Of a stretch of DNA of 64,000 nt, positions 49,762 through 58,625 are shown one piece after another. The notes beneath the pieces are model-generated. The model had not been told where the DNA came from, did not search any database, and saw only the letters and a program-made list of their open reading frames with translations. Source of the DNA: Enterococcus_D sp050529585 (GTDB taxonomy: Bacteria > Bacillota > Bacilli > Lactobacillales > Enterococcaceae); contig NZ_CP172882.1 of the NCBI RefSeq assembly GCF_050529585.1, positions 1,860,001 through 1,924,000 of the forward strand, in the 5' to 3' direction. The translations under genes were made by a program, and so were the position numbers. The first letter of the stretch is position 1. The number at the start of each line of letters is the position of its first letter.

Positions 49762-50604
49762 TCAGTAAATTTTCGCAATTAGGATGTCAACATCCACGGT
49801 GATTTCTTGCAACGGTGTTGCGCGAAGCTCTGCTTTACGGGCTTCTTCAGCAGCCCATTCCAATGGTGACATCGCCAGCAAATCTTGCTGCAGCGCCTCT
49901 GGAATCTCAAAAACATGGGTCACGCGTTGCCGTGCGGCTGAAGGATAATGTGCCATAAACTTGTCTACCACACGTTGATTAGAATACTGTTGTTTGGAAG
50001 GATCATTTGGATAAAACGCCCTTCGCAGTTCCTTTAAATAATTTTCAGCTGGTACGACTTTGATCAATTGACCACCTTTTTTAAGAATTCGATTAAATTC
50101 TTCATAATTAGAGGGAGAAAAGATATTCAATACCGTATCAAAGCTTTGCTGCGCAAAAGGCAAATTGGTCAAATCAGCCACACACCAAAATGCCGGTACT
50201 TTTTGATTGGTAGCCAAATTGATGCCTTCTTTGGCGATATCAAAGCCAATTGCTGTTTGGGTCGGTTCACTGATCAACTGATTCAAGAAACTGCCTTCTC
50301 CGCATCCAACGTCTAAAACGTTATCAGTGGCGGATAATTGATCTTTGATAACTGAAAGTACAGGTTGATACATCCCACCTTGAATCATTCGTTGTCTTGG
50401 CATAAACATCGACTGATCATAGTCTGTCTTGACGGCATGGTCCAAAAAAAACAAAGTGCCTTTTTTTGACAAATCAAAGCGGTGGCGATTGGCACAGACC
50501 AAGCCATTATTTGCCGCAAAGAACCTTTGCCTGCAAATTGGACAAGCAAACAACTGCTGATGCGCCTGCAAGAACAAGCGAGCGCGCTCTATTTTTTTTA
50601 ACAT
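49762..50604 (-). CDS. rlmA: 23S rRNA (guanine-N1)-methyltransferase RlmA type
   Basis: A 280-residue zinc-containing methyltransferase acting on G745/G748 of 23S rRNA; Gram-positive members (RlmA-II, TlrB type) modify G748 and affect tylosin or telithromycin binding. The zinc knuckle is C21-x2-C24 and C37-x3-H41 (CPIC...CANRH), followed by the SAM-binding LDVGCGEGSF and VLNIFSPSNYEEFNRILKKGG. The ATG at 50604 has GGAGGAG upstream; a longer start is not supported. Which guanine is modified cannot be decided here. Confidence 0.9.
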   Translation of the reverse strand: MLKKIERARLFLQAHQQLFACPICRQRFFAANNGLVCANRHRFDLSKKGTLFFLDHAVKTDYDQSMFMPRQRMIQGGMYQPVLSVIKDQLSATDNVLDVGCGEGSFLNQLISEPTQTAIGFDIAKEGINLATNQKVPAFWCVADLTNLPFAQQSFDTVLNIFSPSNYEEFNRILKKGGQLIKVVPAENYLKELRRAFYPNDPSKQQYSNQRVVDKFMAHYPSAARQRVTHVFEIPEALQQDLLAMSPLEWAAEEARKAELRATPLQEITVDVDILIAKIY

Positions 50605-50693
50605 CAGACACTCCTCCATCTCTGTTCTACTTTACCATACAAATGTGGTAAACTACTAGTATAGAATAACAACTTTGCTTATGGAGGGTTCTT

Positions 50694-51335
50694 ATGTTAA
50701 AAGAGTTTTGTGCAGAAAATTATACCAATATCCCACTAGCGATTGCTCGGGGGGCCGATCGAATCGAGTTATGTGATAACCTAGCAGTTGGCGGTACAAC
50801 CCCAAGTACAGGGGTCATTGAAGAGGCTTTGAGTTATGCAGGAGAAAAAAGTATCCCTGTCATGACGATCATCCGCCCGCGTGGTGGTGACTTCATCTAT
50901 AATGATACTGAATTGAAGATCATGCATACTGATTTGATCGAAGCCAAAAAAATCGGTACCGATGGTGTGGTATTAGGCTGCTTAACACCTAGCGGTTGGC
51001 TAGACGAAGAGGCGCTAGAACTATTATTAGAAACAGCAGAAGGATTACAAGTGACCTTCCATATGGCCTTTGATGCGATTCCTGCTGAGCGGCAGTTTGC
51101 AGCCATCGATTGGTTGGCCGATCATGGTGTGGAGAGAATCTTGACCCATGGTGGGGCAGCGGGCACACCAATCGAAGATAATCTTTCCTATCTAAAAGAA
51201 CTGATCGACTATGCAGGTGACCGTCTAACGATCTTGCCCGGAGGCGGGATCACATTTGAAAACGCGCAACATATATGTGAAAGTCTTGGTGTCCAAGAAG
51301 TTCATGGCACCAAAATCGTTGACTTAAGCGAATAG
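50694..51335 (+). CDS. cutC: CutC-family copper homeostasis protein
   Basis: A 213-residue TIM-barrel protein MLKEFCAENYTNIPLAIARGADRIELCDNLAVGGTTPS... with the family blocks MTIIRPRGGDF, GVVLGCLT, VTFHMAFDA and ILTHGGAAG. CutC is named for copper tolerance and has been studied as a Cu(I)-binding protein in Enterococcus, but its enzymatic role is unclear. The start has GGAGG six bases upstream. Monocistronic with a terminator directly after. Confidence 0.92.
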   Translation: MLKEFCAENYTNIPLAIARGADRIELCDNLAVGGTTPSTGVIEEALSYAGEKSIPVMTIIRPRGGDFIYNDTELKIMHTDLIEAKKIGTDGVVLGCLTPSGWLDEEALELLLETAEGLQVTFHMAFDAIPAERQFAAIDWLADHGVERILTHGGAAGTPIEDNLSYLKELIDYAGDRLTILPGGGITFENAQHICESLGVQEVHGTKIVDLSE

Positions 51336-51342
51336 CACCATC

Positions 51343-51377
51343 AAGCCTGTTTTCTTTCGAGAAGGCAGGCTTTTTTT
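51343..51377 (+). terminator. Terminator of cutC
   Basis: AAGCCTG/CAGGCTT with an inner TTCT-TTCG-AGAA extension, followed by seven Ts. Confidence 0.9.
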
Positions 51378-51477
51378 GCATAATCCATATTAACACTTAC
51401 CGATTCAAGATTTTCATAAATATATTTAAGCTGGTATTAAGCCGCCTCAGCTATTCTATTGGCAAGAGGTGAGTGAA

Positions 51478-52527
51478 ATGAATGTCCTACTGTTGATTCC
51501 CATATATGAGCCTTCGAAAAAAACCATCGCCTTTTTCGAAGCATTGCTTCCTGCGACTTCATGCCAAATCTTGCTTGTGGATGACGGAAGCGGTGAAGAT
51601 TATGAGGATACCTTTCAAACTATCTGTCAGCTGTCGACGCGGATCCATTTTTATACCTATGCACAAAACCAAGGCAAAGGCTATGCACTGAAGTTTGGCT
51701 TGCAGAAAATCATTCAGGATTTTCCAGAAGCAGCCGGCGTCGTGACGGCGGATGGTGATGGACAACACCATCCACAAGATATACGCAGATTGATCCATGC
51801 ATTGCCAAATCATCAACCACACGAACTATTGCTGGGGGTCCGTTCTTTCAAGAAAAAGACTACACCCACCAAAAGCTATTGGGGCAACCGAGTGACATCA
51901 GGGTTCTTTTGGTTGGCGACTGGCCTGCGCCTGCAAGATACCCAAACGGGGTTACGGGCCTTTCACACTACGTTGATTCCATCTTTGATCAAGATTGACG
52001 GTGACCGTTTCGACTACGAAATGAATGTCTTACTAGCAACCAAGCAGCTCCAGATAAGCTTGGTGTCACTGCCCATCCAAACAATCTATGAAGAAAACAA
52101 CGCACATTCGCATTTCAGGCCGATCCATGATTCCCTATTGATTTATGGACCATTACTGCGCTTTATTGGCTCATCGCTCGTTTCAGCTCTATTGGATAGC
52201 GGCCTATTTTTGATCTTGACCTTGATTTTAGGACAGGCCTCATTTCCATTATTAATAGCAACGATTCTGGCATGTTTGATTTCTGGTCTGATCAATTATC
52301 TGTTGAATCGACATTATGTATTTCATCAAGGCCGCAATCCGACAACCGCTTTTCGCTACGCTTGTCTATTTTTGACGATCATTTTCTTTAGCTGGATAGG
52401 GGTTAGCTGTTTGGTCCAAGTATTGCCATCCCTCTTCCTATCAAAACTGATCGTTGATGGTCTCTTATTTTTCTTTAGTTTTCACGTACAACAGCGCTAC
52501 ATCTTTACTGAGGAGGTGGCCAAATGA
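51478..52527 (+). CDS. Family 2 glycosyltransferase fused to a GtrA-like membrane domain
   Basis: A 349-residue two-domain protein. Residues 1-215 are a GT-A glycosyltransferase with LVDDGSGED (nucleotide-sugar Asp pair), TADGDGQHHPQDI (metal motif) and QTGLRAFHTTL, like DPM/GtrB-type enzymes that transfer a sugar to polyprenyl phosphate. Residues about 225-340 hold four membrane segments with the GtrA signature (LVSALLDSGLFLILTLILG; INYLLNRHYVFHQGR), the presumed lipid-sugar flippase. The ATG at 51478 has AGAGGTGA upstream. It overlaps the next gene by four bases. Confidence 0.87.
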   Translation: MNVLLLIPIYEPSKKTIAFFEALLPATSCQILLVDDGSGEDYEDTFQTICQLSTRIHFYTYAQNQGKGYALKFGLQKIIQDFPEAAGVVTADGDGQHHPQDIRRLIHALPNHQPHELLLGVRSFKKKTTPTKSYWGNRVTSGFFWLATGLRLQDTQTGLRAFHTTLIPSLIKIDGDRFDYEMNVLLATKQLQISLVSLPIQTIYEENNAHSHFRPIHDSLLIYGPLLRFIGSSLVSALLDSGLFLILTLILGQASFPLLIATILACLISGLINYLLNRHYVFHQGRNPTTAFRYACLFLTIIFFSWIGVSCLVQVLPSLFLSKLIVDGLLFFFSFHVQQRYIFTEEVAK

Positions 52528-53435
52528 GATGGCTGAAAAAACCATATCGCTGGGCATGCCTATTTTCATTGATGCTCGTCGCCAGCAGCAGTTGGATCTT
52601 ATTAAAGGCATTTGTTTTGCCTGACCGTCAAGTAGCTGTGGCCACAGTAGCTGAAAGTACAATGTCAACTTCTAATAGTACTGAAGAAAGTACATCAAGC
52701 AGCGAGACGATTGTGGCCACGGATACAAGTTACACAAGCGATGGCTTAACCATCCAATTGATCGAAAAACGGGTAGATGACACGACTGTTTATATTGCTG
52801 ATATCCAAACAGCTGACAGCAGTCATTTACAAACTGCTTTCGCTGAAAATACGTATGGCCGCAACATCAAAGAAACGACCTCAGAGATGGCGGCACAAAA
52901 TAATGCCGTTTTAGCCATTAATGGTGATTACTACGGGTTTCGCAGCACTGGTTTCGTGATGCGTAATGGTACCTTGTATCGGGATACTGCCAATGGCGAT
53001 ACACAAGCACTTGTTATCGATAAAGAGGGAAATTTCTCCATCGTAGATGAAAGTACCACTTCTGCGGCTTCCTTGACCGATGCACAGCAAATTCTTTCTT
53101 TCGGACCAGCACTAGTCGAAGAGAGTCAGGTGGTAGTCTCTCCTTCAACAGAGGTCTCCCAGTCGATGACCAGTAATCCTCGGACGGCGATCGGTCAAAT
53201 TGGTGAAAACCACTATGTGATCATTGTTTCAGAAGGACGGACTTCTGATAGCGAAGGCTTGACATTGTATCAATTGGCCGAACAATTTGAATCATTGGGT
53301 GCCACGACTGCCTATAATTTAGACGGCGGCGGTTCCTCGACTCTATACTTCAATGGGAAAGTCGTTAATCAAACCGTCGGGGGAAGCAATAATAGTGACG
53401 AACGATCTGTTAGCGATATCCTCTATTTCAAGTAA
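52524..53435 (+). CDS. Extracellular phosphodiester glycosidase (NAGPA domain)
   Basis: A 303-residue protein with an N-terminal signal anchor (about residues 10-33), a Ser/Thr-rich linker (about 45-70) and a NAGPA/DUF2233-type domain to the end: VLAINGDYYGFRSTGFVMRNG, LSFGPALVE, NPRTAIGQI, LAEQFESLGATTAYNLDGGGSSTLYFNGKVVNQ. The NLDGGGSST block is the family signature. Family members remove a terminal sugar from sugar-phosphodiester structures, in bacteria plausibly from wall polymers. ATGA coupling to the glycosyltransferase suggests both act on one surface glycan; which polymer is unknown. Confidence 0.85.
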   Translation: MRWLKKPYRWACLFSLMLVASSSWILLKAFVLPDRQVAVATVAESTMSTSNSTEESTSSSETIVATDTSYTSDGLTIQLIEKRVDDTTVYIADIQTADSSHLQTAFAENTYGRNIKETTSEMAAQNNAVLAINGDYYGFRSTGFVMRNGTLYRDTANGDTQALVIDKEGNFSIVDESTTSAASLTDAQQILSFGPALVEESQVVVSPSTEVSQSMTSNPRTAIGQIGENHYVIIVSEGRTSDSEGLTLYQLAEQFESLGATTAYNLDGGGSSTLYFNGKVVNQTVGGSNNSDERSVSDILYFK

Positions 53436-53449
53436 AGGACGTGAGTTCA

Positions 53450-53809
53450 ATGAAAAAACTGATACCATATGGCCTTCTCAGTCTTTGCCTGTTTCTATTT
53501 CAAATGGTGTATCACCACTTTAGTCATGGAGTAGTCTCCTTTTCCCTGCAATATGCTTGGCTGCTCATGGCAGTTGCAGGTCTGATCTGGTGGCTGATTG
53601 GTCGAATATTCAGCCACAAACAGCTACGGATTTCAGCAAATCTCTACCATTCGGGACTAGCCTGTCTCATCACGTGGTGCCTATTGAATGGCGTGTTGGA
53701 GATTGCAGGAAGTGACTCGCCCTATTTATGGCTATACCTGCTTTTTGGCGGTGGATTTATCCTTGCAAGCTTGGTGACATTGGGTATCAAGCAAAAAAAT
53801 ATTGTGTAA
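53450..53809 (+). CDS. Small four-segment membrane protein in the glycan operon
   Basis: A 119-residue hydrophobic protein MKKLIPYGLLSLCLFLFQ... with four membrane segments (about 6-24, 32-52, 66-86 and 96-114) and no recognised family. It begins 14 bases after the NAGPA gene, with AAAGGA ten bases upstream of the ATG at 53450. Probably a partner of the two enzymes encoded before it. Confidence 0.65.
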   Translation: MKKLIPYGLLSLCLFLFQMVYHHFSHGVVSFSLQYAWLLMAVAGLIWWLIGRIFSHKQLRISANLYHSGLACLITWCLLNGVLEIAGSDSPYLWLYLLFGGGFILASLVTLGIKQKNIV

Positions 53810-53818
53810 AAGGATTTG

Positions 53819-53868
53819 ATCATAGCAAAGAACCTGTTTCATTTCGAAGGAGCATTCTTTGCCATGAT
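53819..53868 (+). repeat. Long-loop inverted repeat after the glycan operon
   Basis: ATCAT-A-GCAAAGAA (53819-53832) pairs with TTCTTTGC-C-ATGAT (53855-53868), 13 of 14 pairs, with a 22-base loop. No U-run follows, so it is not an ordinary terminator. The rest of 53869-53980 shows nothing recognisable. Confidence 0.5.
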
Positions 53869-53980
53869 TGAATAGAAACTCTCATACGCTTCATATGGAG
53901 GAAAAACACGCATTCGCGTTTGACAAAGACCAATTATTATATCAGCTACTATGTGAAATAACTGTCTGATCTCTTCCCCT

Positions 53981-54022
53981 CAAACAAAAACGCACACCTG
54001 TAAAGGCGCGCGTTTTTGTTTG
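53981..54022. terminator. Bidirectional terminator between the glycan operon and the ABC exporter pair
   Basis: CAAACAAAAACGC pairs with GCGTTTTTGTTTG; inner part ACACC-TGTAAA-GGCGC partly pairs. Confidence 0.88.
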
Positions 54023-54070
54023 AGTCGCTTATATGACACTTGAAATATGGTTGAATTTAAGCATATGCAC

Positions 54071-55852
54071 TCATATCGCTTGCAGCAAATCATACTGCGA
54101 CTGATACAAATGATGATACAACCCTTTTTGAGCCATCAATTGATCATGATTGCCTGATTCCGCGATCTTACCGCCAGCTACATAGAAAATGCGGTCAGAA
54201 TTTTTGATCGTAGACAACCGGTGAGCGATGATAAAAGAGGTCCGTCCTTCAAGTAGCTTCAGTAAACCTTCTTGCAGCAGTTCCTCCGTCTTGGTATCAA
54301 TACTTGAGGTGGCTTCATCCAAAATCAATATCTTCGGATCTGCCAATAGTGCCCGTGCAAATGAGATCAATTGCCGCTGCCCTGCAGATAATGTACTACC
54401 TCGCTCTTCCACCACTGTTTGATAGCCATCTTTCAGGTCTTTAATGAAATCATGGGCGCGCACGATTTTGGCTGCTTCAATGATTTCTTCTTCCGTCGCA
54501 TCCAATTTCCCATAGCGGATGTTCTCAATGATCGTCCCCGAGAAGATAAAGGTATCTTGCAGCATAACGCCCATTTGCGACCGTAATGAGGACAATGTCA
54601 CATCGCGAACATCCATGCCATCAACCTTTACGCTACCTTCATTAACATCATAAAATCGACTCAACAAATTGATGATCGTGGTCTTCCCAGCACCGGTTGG
54701 TCCTACTAATGCAATACTTTCACCCGGTGTAATGGTAAAGTTGACGTCAGATAGGATATTCTTTCCCTCTTCATAACGGAAGGTCACATGATCAAATGTC
54801 ACTGCCCCTCTCATGGCTGGTAAGATTTTGGCATCAGGTTTGTCTTCAATATCTGGCACCTCATCCATCGTTTCAAAGATCCGTTCCAAATAAGCGGTCG
54901 CTGTGATCAATGAATTATAGAAGTTGCCGATATTGATGACTGGATTCCAAAAGTTATTGATGTAACTAATAAAAGCAATCAACGTACCGGTACTAACTTC
55001 AACCCCGATTTGGCGAATACCGACAAAATAAATCAAACAGGTTGTGATGACCGAGATATTCTGCACGCCTGGCCACATCAGGAATTGAATGCGGACAGCT
55101 TTCATCCATGACGTGCGATAATCATTGCTGACTTCTTCAAAAATCGATGCATTCTCTTCTTCTCGTGCAAAAGACTGGGTGATTTTGATGCCTGCAATAC
55201 TTTCATGGATATAGGCATTTAAATTAGATTGCTTATTGCTCAACGTTTGGTACGCTTTACGCTGTTTGTTTTTGATCACCATGACCATAACAAAAAGAAC
55301 CGGCAACAATGCCAATGAATATAAGGTTAGCTTGAAGTCAATCGCAAACATAAAGATCAAGGTGATCACAACATTAAAGACATCAGAAATCAAATTGATC
55401 AGTCCATTACTAAGAAGATCACTTAGTGTGTTGATATAATTGACGATCCGAATCAAGATCTTCCCATGGGGACGGGTATCAAAGTAAGAAAACGGCAAGC
55501 GCTGCAAATGCTCAAAAATATCATAACGCATATCTTTCAACACATCTTGACCAATGCGGGTAATATGATAGATCCGATAGCGCATGCAAAGACCTATTAT
55601 GATCAATGTTGCTATGAATGCTGCCCCAATCAGCAGCAATTGACTGATATTTTCATCCGGGATCGATGTGTCAATCGCGATTTTGGTGAAAACAGGTGCC
55701 AGCATCCCCGCAAGATTGGCTAAAATGATCGTTGCCAAAACTTTGATAATACTTTGTTTATAAGGTACGACATATTGTGACAGACGTTTAAAATCTTGCC
55801 AACTAAATTCCTGTTCTAACTCTTCATCCACATCAAATGTGTTTCTGGCCAT
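54071..55852 (-). CDS. Heterodimeric ABC multidrug exporter, catalytic-site half
   Basis: A 593-residue ABC half-transporter: six membrane segments (about 30-330) then the ATPase with Walker A GPTGAGKTT, signature TLSAGQRQLISFARAL, Walker B ILILDEATSSID (canonical Glu) and H-loop IAHRLSTI. The LSAGQ signature departs from LSGGQ. It starts at MARNTFDVDEELEQEF (55852), six bases after AGGAGGTG, and overlaps the partner gene by 20 bases. It should pair with the upstream gene product so that its unusual signature faces the partner's degenerate ATP site. Confidence 0.9.
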   Translation of the reverse strand: MARNTFDVDEELEQEFSWQDFKRLSQYVVPYKQSIIKVLATIILANLAGMLAPVFTKIAIDTSIPDENISQLLLIGAAFIATLIIIGLCMRYRIYHITRIGQDVLKDMRYDIFEHLQRLPFSYFDTRPHGKILIRIVNYINTLSDLLSNGLINLISDVFNVVITLIFMFAIDFKLTLYSLALLPVLFVMVMVIKNKQRKAYQTLSNKQSNLNAYIHESIAGIKITQSFAREEENASIFEEVSNDYRTSWMKAVRIQFLMWPGVQNISVITTCLIYFVGIRQIGVEVSTGTLIAFISYINNFWNPVINIGNFYNSLITATAYLERIFETMDEVPDIEDKPDAKILPAMRGAVTFDHVTFRYEEGKNILSDVNFTITPGESIALVGPTGAGKTTIINLLSRFYDVNEGSVKVDGMDVRDVTLSSLRSQMGVMLQDTFIFSGTIIENIRYGKLDATEEEIIEAAKIVRAHDFIKDLKDGYQTVVEERGSTLSAGQRQLISFARALLADPKILILDEATSSIDTKTEELLQEGLLKLLEGRTSFIIAHRLSTIKNSDRIFYVAGGKIAESGNHDQLMAQKGLYHHLYQSQYDLLQAI

Positions 55853-57590
55853 CTTCTTCACCTCCTGACAAGCCCAATTGTTTTTGGTACACTTCATAAT
55901 ACTTGCCGCGTTTGGCGACCAATTCTTCATGCGAGCCTTGTTCAACAACATGGCCTTTTTCCATCATCAAGATCAGATCAGCTTCTCTGACGGATGAAAT
56001 CCGATGGGCAATAATGAAGGTCGTTTTTTCGCCAGTTAATTTTGTTAGTTCTTGCTGGATTTTCGATTCCGTTTCCATATCAACGGCTGAAGTCGTATCA
56101 TCTAAAATCAGAATCGATGGGTCTTTGGCTAAAGCACGGGCCAAGGAGATCCGTTGTTTCTGCCCACCAGAAAGACCAACACCTCTTTCGCCGATCACCG
56201 TTTCATATCCTTGAGGCATCCTGGAGATAAAGGTATCTGCGTCGGCTACGACAGCCATTTGGCGAATATAGCCTTCATCTGCCAAGGGATTACCAAAGGC
56301 AATGTTGTCAGAAATAGTATTCGAAAATAGGAATACATCTTGCATCACCATTGAAATATTCTCTCGCAATTGCCGTACTGGATAGGTTTTGGCATCTTTG
56401 CCGTCAATCAAGACCGTTCCTTGTGTTGGATCATAAAAGCGACCGACAAGATTGACAAGCGTAGTTTTACCAGAACCTGTTTCACCTAAAATACCCAGTG
56501 TTTGCCCAGGACCAATCTTAAAGTTGATTTCTGACAGAACATTCTGATTAGGATCATCAGAAAAGTGAAAAGAAACATCTTTAAATTCTACGTGTCCTTT
56601 GATAGGTACTAATTGTTCTTCGTGATGGACAGGGATCTTAGACTCTTGCGCCAACATCTGCCGAATCTTGATACAAGCTGCCGAAAAACGCTGTGCATCA
56701 TTGATCAGCCAACCACTCATCCGCATCGGATTGTTCAACATCCATAAATATCCGTTGAAAGCCACCAAATCACCCAATGTCATATCTCCATTGATGACGA
56801 AAATACCGCCCAAGACCAAAGCTATGATCGACAAACTGCCTGCTAAACCATCTAGCCAAGGCAAGTAGGTACGAGAAACTTTCGCAGACGCCATGTTCTT
56901 GGCTTTGAAATCTTCATTATAGTGAACAAATTTTTCAATTTCAAAGTCTTCACGGGCAAACGCTTTGACGACGCGATTCCCTCCAATATTTTCTTCGACC
57001 ATCGAATTCAATCGCGAAAAACTTTCGCGAATATCAAAAAACAACGGATGGGCTTTTTTCGACATTCGATTGGTCAAAATGAAAATCAAGGGCGTGATTG
57101 CCACTAATGCCAACATCAGTTTCCAATCGATAAAGCTCATCACCACGACAGCTGAAAAGAACCACAATACACATTCCGCGATGTTATAGGTGACCCAAGA
57201 GACGAAATGGCGGATTGCATCCGTATCCCCTGTCATCCGCGCCATAATGTCACCAACCCGGGTATGGTTGAAAAAGTCAAAGTCCAATTCTTGCAATTTT
57301 TGGTACATATCTTCTCTTAAATCGTATAACGTATTTTGACCGACGCGTTCAAACAGCAATTGATAAGTATAACGAACGACTGTACGAACCACAGTTGTTC
57401 CGATCATAATCAATAATAATGGCAATAATAGCTGTATTTGTTGCTGATTGATGACATCGTCGATCACCATACCTCCTAAATATGGATTTACAACGATCAG
57501 CGCTGCGTTGATCATCAAAAATATGAATGCCAATAGAAGTTTGCCGCGGTTCTTTCTTGCATAGCGCCAGATCCATTGTGTGTTACTCAT
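55833..57590 (-). CDS. Heterodimeric ABC multidrug exporter, degenerate-site half
   Basis: A 585-residue ABC half-transporter with six membrane segments, Walker A GETGSGKTT, signature GLSGGQKQRISLARAL and Walker B SILILDDTTSAVD. The residue after Walker B is Asp in place of the catalytic Glu, the mark of the degenerate site in LmrCD/EfrCD/TM287-288-type heterodimers. H-loop IAHRISSV is intact. The start has GAGGGGG. An AraC-family regulator is divergent, an arrangement reminiscent of biocide-responsive exporters in enterococci (efrEF); orthology is not proven here. Confidence 0.9.
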   Translation of the reverse strand: MSNTQWIWRYARKNRGKLLLAFIFLMINAALIVVNPYLGGMVIDDVINQQQIQLLLPLLLIMIGTTVVRTVVRYTYQLLFERVGQNTLYDLREDMYQKLQELDFDFFNHTRVGDIMARMTGDTDAIRHFVSWVTYNIAECVLWFFSAVVVMSFIDWKLMLALVAITPLIFILTNRMSKKAHPLFFDIRESFSRLNSMVEENIGGNRVVKAFAREDFEIEKFVHYNEDFKAKNMASAKVSRTYLPWLDGLAGSLSIIALVLGGIFVINGDMTLGDLVAFNGYLWMLNNPMRMSGWLINDAQRFSAACIKIRQMLAQESKIPVHHEEQLVPIKGHVEFKDVSFHFSDDPNQNVLSEINFKIGPGQTLGILGETGSGKTTLVNLVGRFYDPTQGTVLIDGKDAKTYPVRQLRENISMVMQDVFLFSNTISDNIAFGNPLADEGYIRQMAVVADADTFISRMPQGYETVIGERGVGLSGGQKQRISLARALAKDPSILILDDTTSAVDMETESKIQQELTKLTGEKTTFIIAHRISSVREADLILMMEKGHVVEQGSHEELVAKRGKYYEVYQKQLGLSGGEEDGQKHI

Positions 57591-57646
57591 CGAATTCCCC
57601 CTCTCGTTGTTAAGAATAGCGGTTTGAGGAACGAATAAAATGGTTT

Positions 57647-57681
57647 TTCTTACTCATTTTGATGTAAAATATTAGTAAGAA
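57647..57681. promoter_or_regulatory. Inverted repeat between the exporter and the AraC regulator
   Basis: TTCTTAC (57647-57653) and GTAAGAA (57675-57681), centres 28 bp apart, in the divergent promoter region; a candidate operator for the AraC protein. Confidence 0.45.
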
Positions 57682-57734
57682 GTGGAACGCCTTATATACT
57701 GAGGCCGAACCATCCCCATTGGAGTGAATCAGCC

Positions 57735-58571
57735 ATGAATTTAGTCAATCCCCGTACCTTTAACCCGGAGATCATTTATTTATTCGATCCTTGGACACAA
57801 TCAGAAAGCCACGGCGAGATGCACCACCATGATTTTCTGGAAATCAGTATTTTATTAGAAGGTGAAAGCAATTATTATTTTGATCAAGAGCCTGCAAAAA
57901 AAATTCGAGCTGGCAGTGTGATGCTGTTTAATCCTGGTGTCAAACATTGCGAATTTCAATTACCTGGCACCCGCTCTCATCAACTGCATATTGGGCTAAA
58001 AAATATTTCTTTAGAAGGCTTCAAACGCAATAGGTTTCCCAATAAACATCCCTTGCTTGATTTAGGCAAATACCACCACCAAGTTTTAGAAAAAGCTTGG
58101 CAGCTGGTCAAAGAAAGCAATGAAGAACGAGATGAGTTTCAACTGATGCAAAAAGCACTTTTGATCGAATTGCTGGTCTACATCTTGCGTGGACTCAACG
58201 ATGAACACAGCAATGTCATGCCTTATCTTTCCAAAAGCCAGCAACGGCAGCAGAAAATCGTGAACTATACGGTGTATTATTTGGAAAATCATTATAAAGA
58301 CGAAATCACCTTAGAGAAATTAGCCCAAGATCAATTTTTGAGTCCAACTTATTTATCAAAGATTTTTAAAGAAGCAACAGGCATGAGCCCCATCAATTAT
58401 CTGATCGAAATCAGACTGAAACGGGCGAAAGACATGTTGACCAATGACCAATTGACGATCAAAGAAGTAGCCTCTGCGGTTGGCTATCAAGATGCTTATC
58501 ACTTTAGCAAGTCCTTTAAAAAACTCTATGGCGTCTCTCCTTCAGGCATCTTACCAAAATTCAAGCACTAA
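57735..58571 (+). CDS. AraC-family transcriptional regulator
   Basis: A 278-residue regulator. The N-terminal cupin-like ligand-binding domain (about 20-110) contains GEMHHHDFLEISILLEGE and GSVMLFNPGVKHCEF, where His residues could bind metal or ligand. The C-terminal double HTH (about 175-275) has LEKLAQDQFLSPTYLSKIFKEATGMSPINYLIEIRLKRAKDML and IKEVASAVGYQDAYHFSKSFKKLYGVSPS, the AraC signature. It is divergently oriented to the ABC exporter pair and probably controls it. GGAGTGA lies seven bases before the ATG. Confidence 0.9.
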   Translation: MNLVNPRTFNPEIIYLFDPWTQSESHGEMHHHDFLEISILLEGESNYYFDQEPAKKIRAGSVMLFNPGVKHCEFQLPGTRSHQLHIGLKNISLEGFKRNRFPNKHPLLDLGKYHHQVLEKAWQLVKESNEERDEFQLMQKALLIELLVYILRGLNDEHSNVMPYLSKSQQRQQKIVNYTVYYLENHYKDEITLEKLAQDQFLSPTYLSKIFKEATGMSPINYLIEIRLKRAKDMLTNDQLTIKEVASAVGYQDAYHFSKSFKKLYGVSPSGILPKFKH

Positions 58572-58572
58572 A

Positions 58573-58618
58573 AAAGGCAACAACACTTATCCGCTATGGA
58601 TGGTGTTGTTGTCTTTGA
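58573..58618. terminator. Terminator between the AraC gene and mgtE
   Basis: CAACAACAC/GTGTTGTTG stem with an inner ATCC/GGAT pairing, followed on the plus strand by TCTTTGATTT. Confidence 0.85.
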
Positions 58619-58625
58619 TTTGGTT

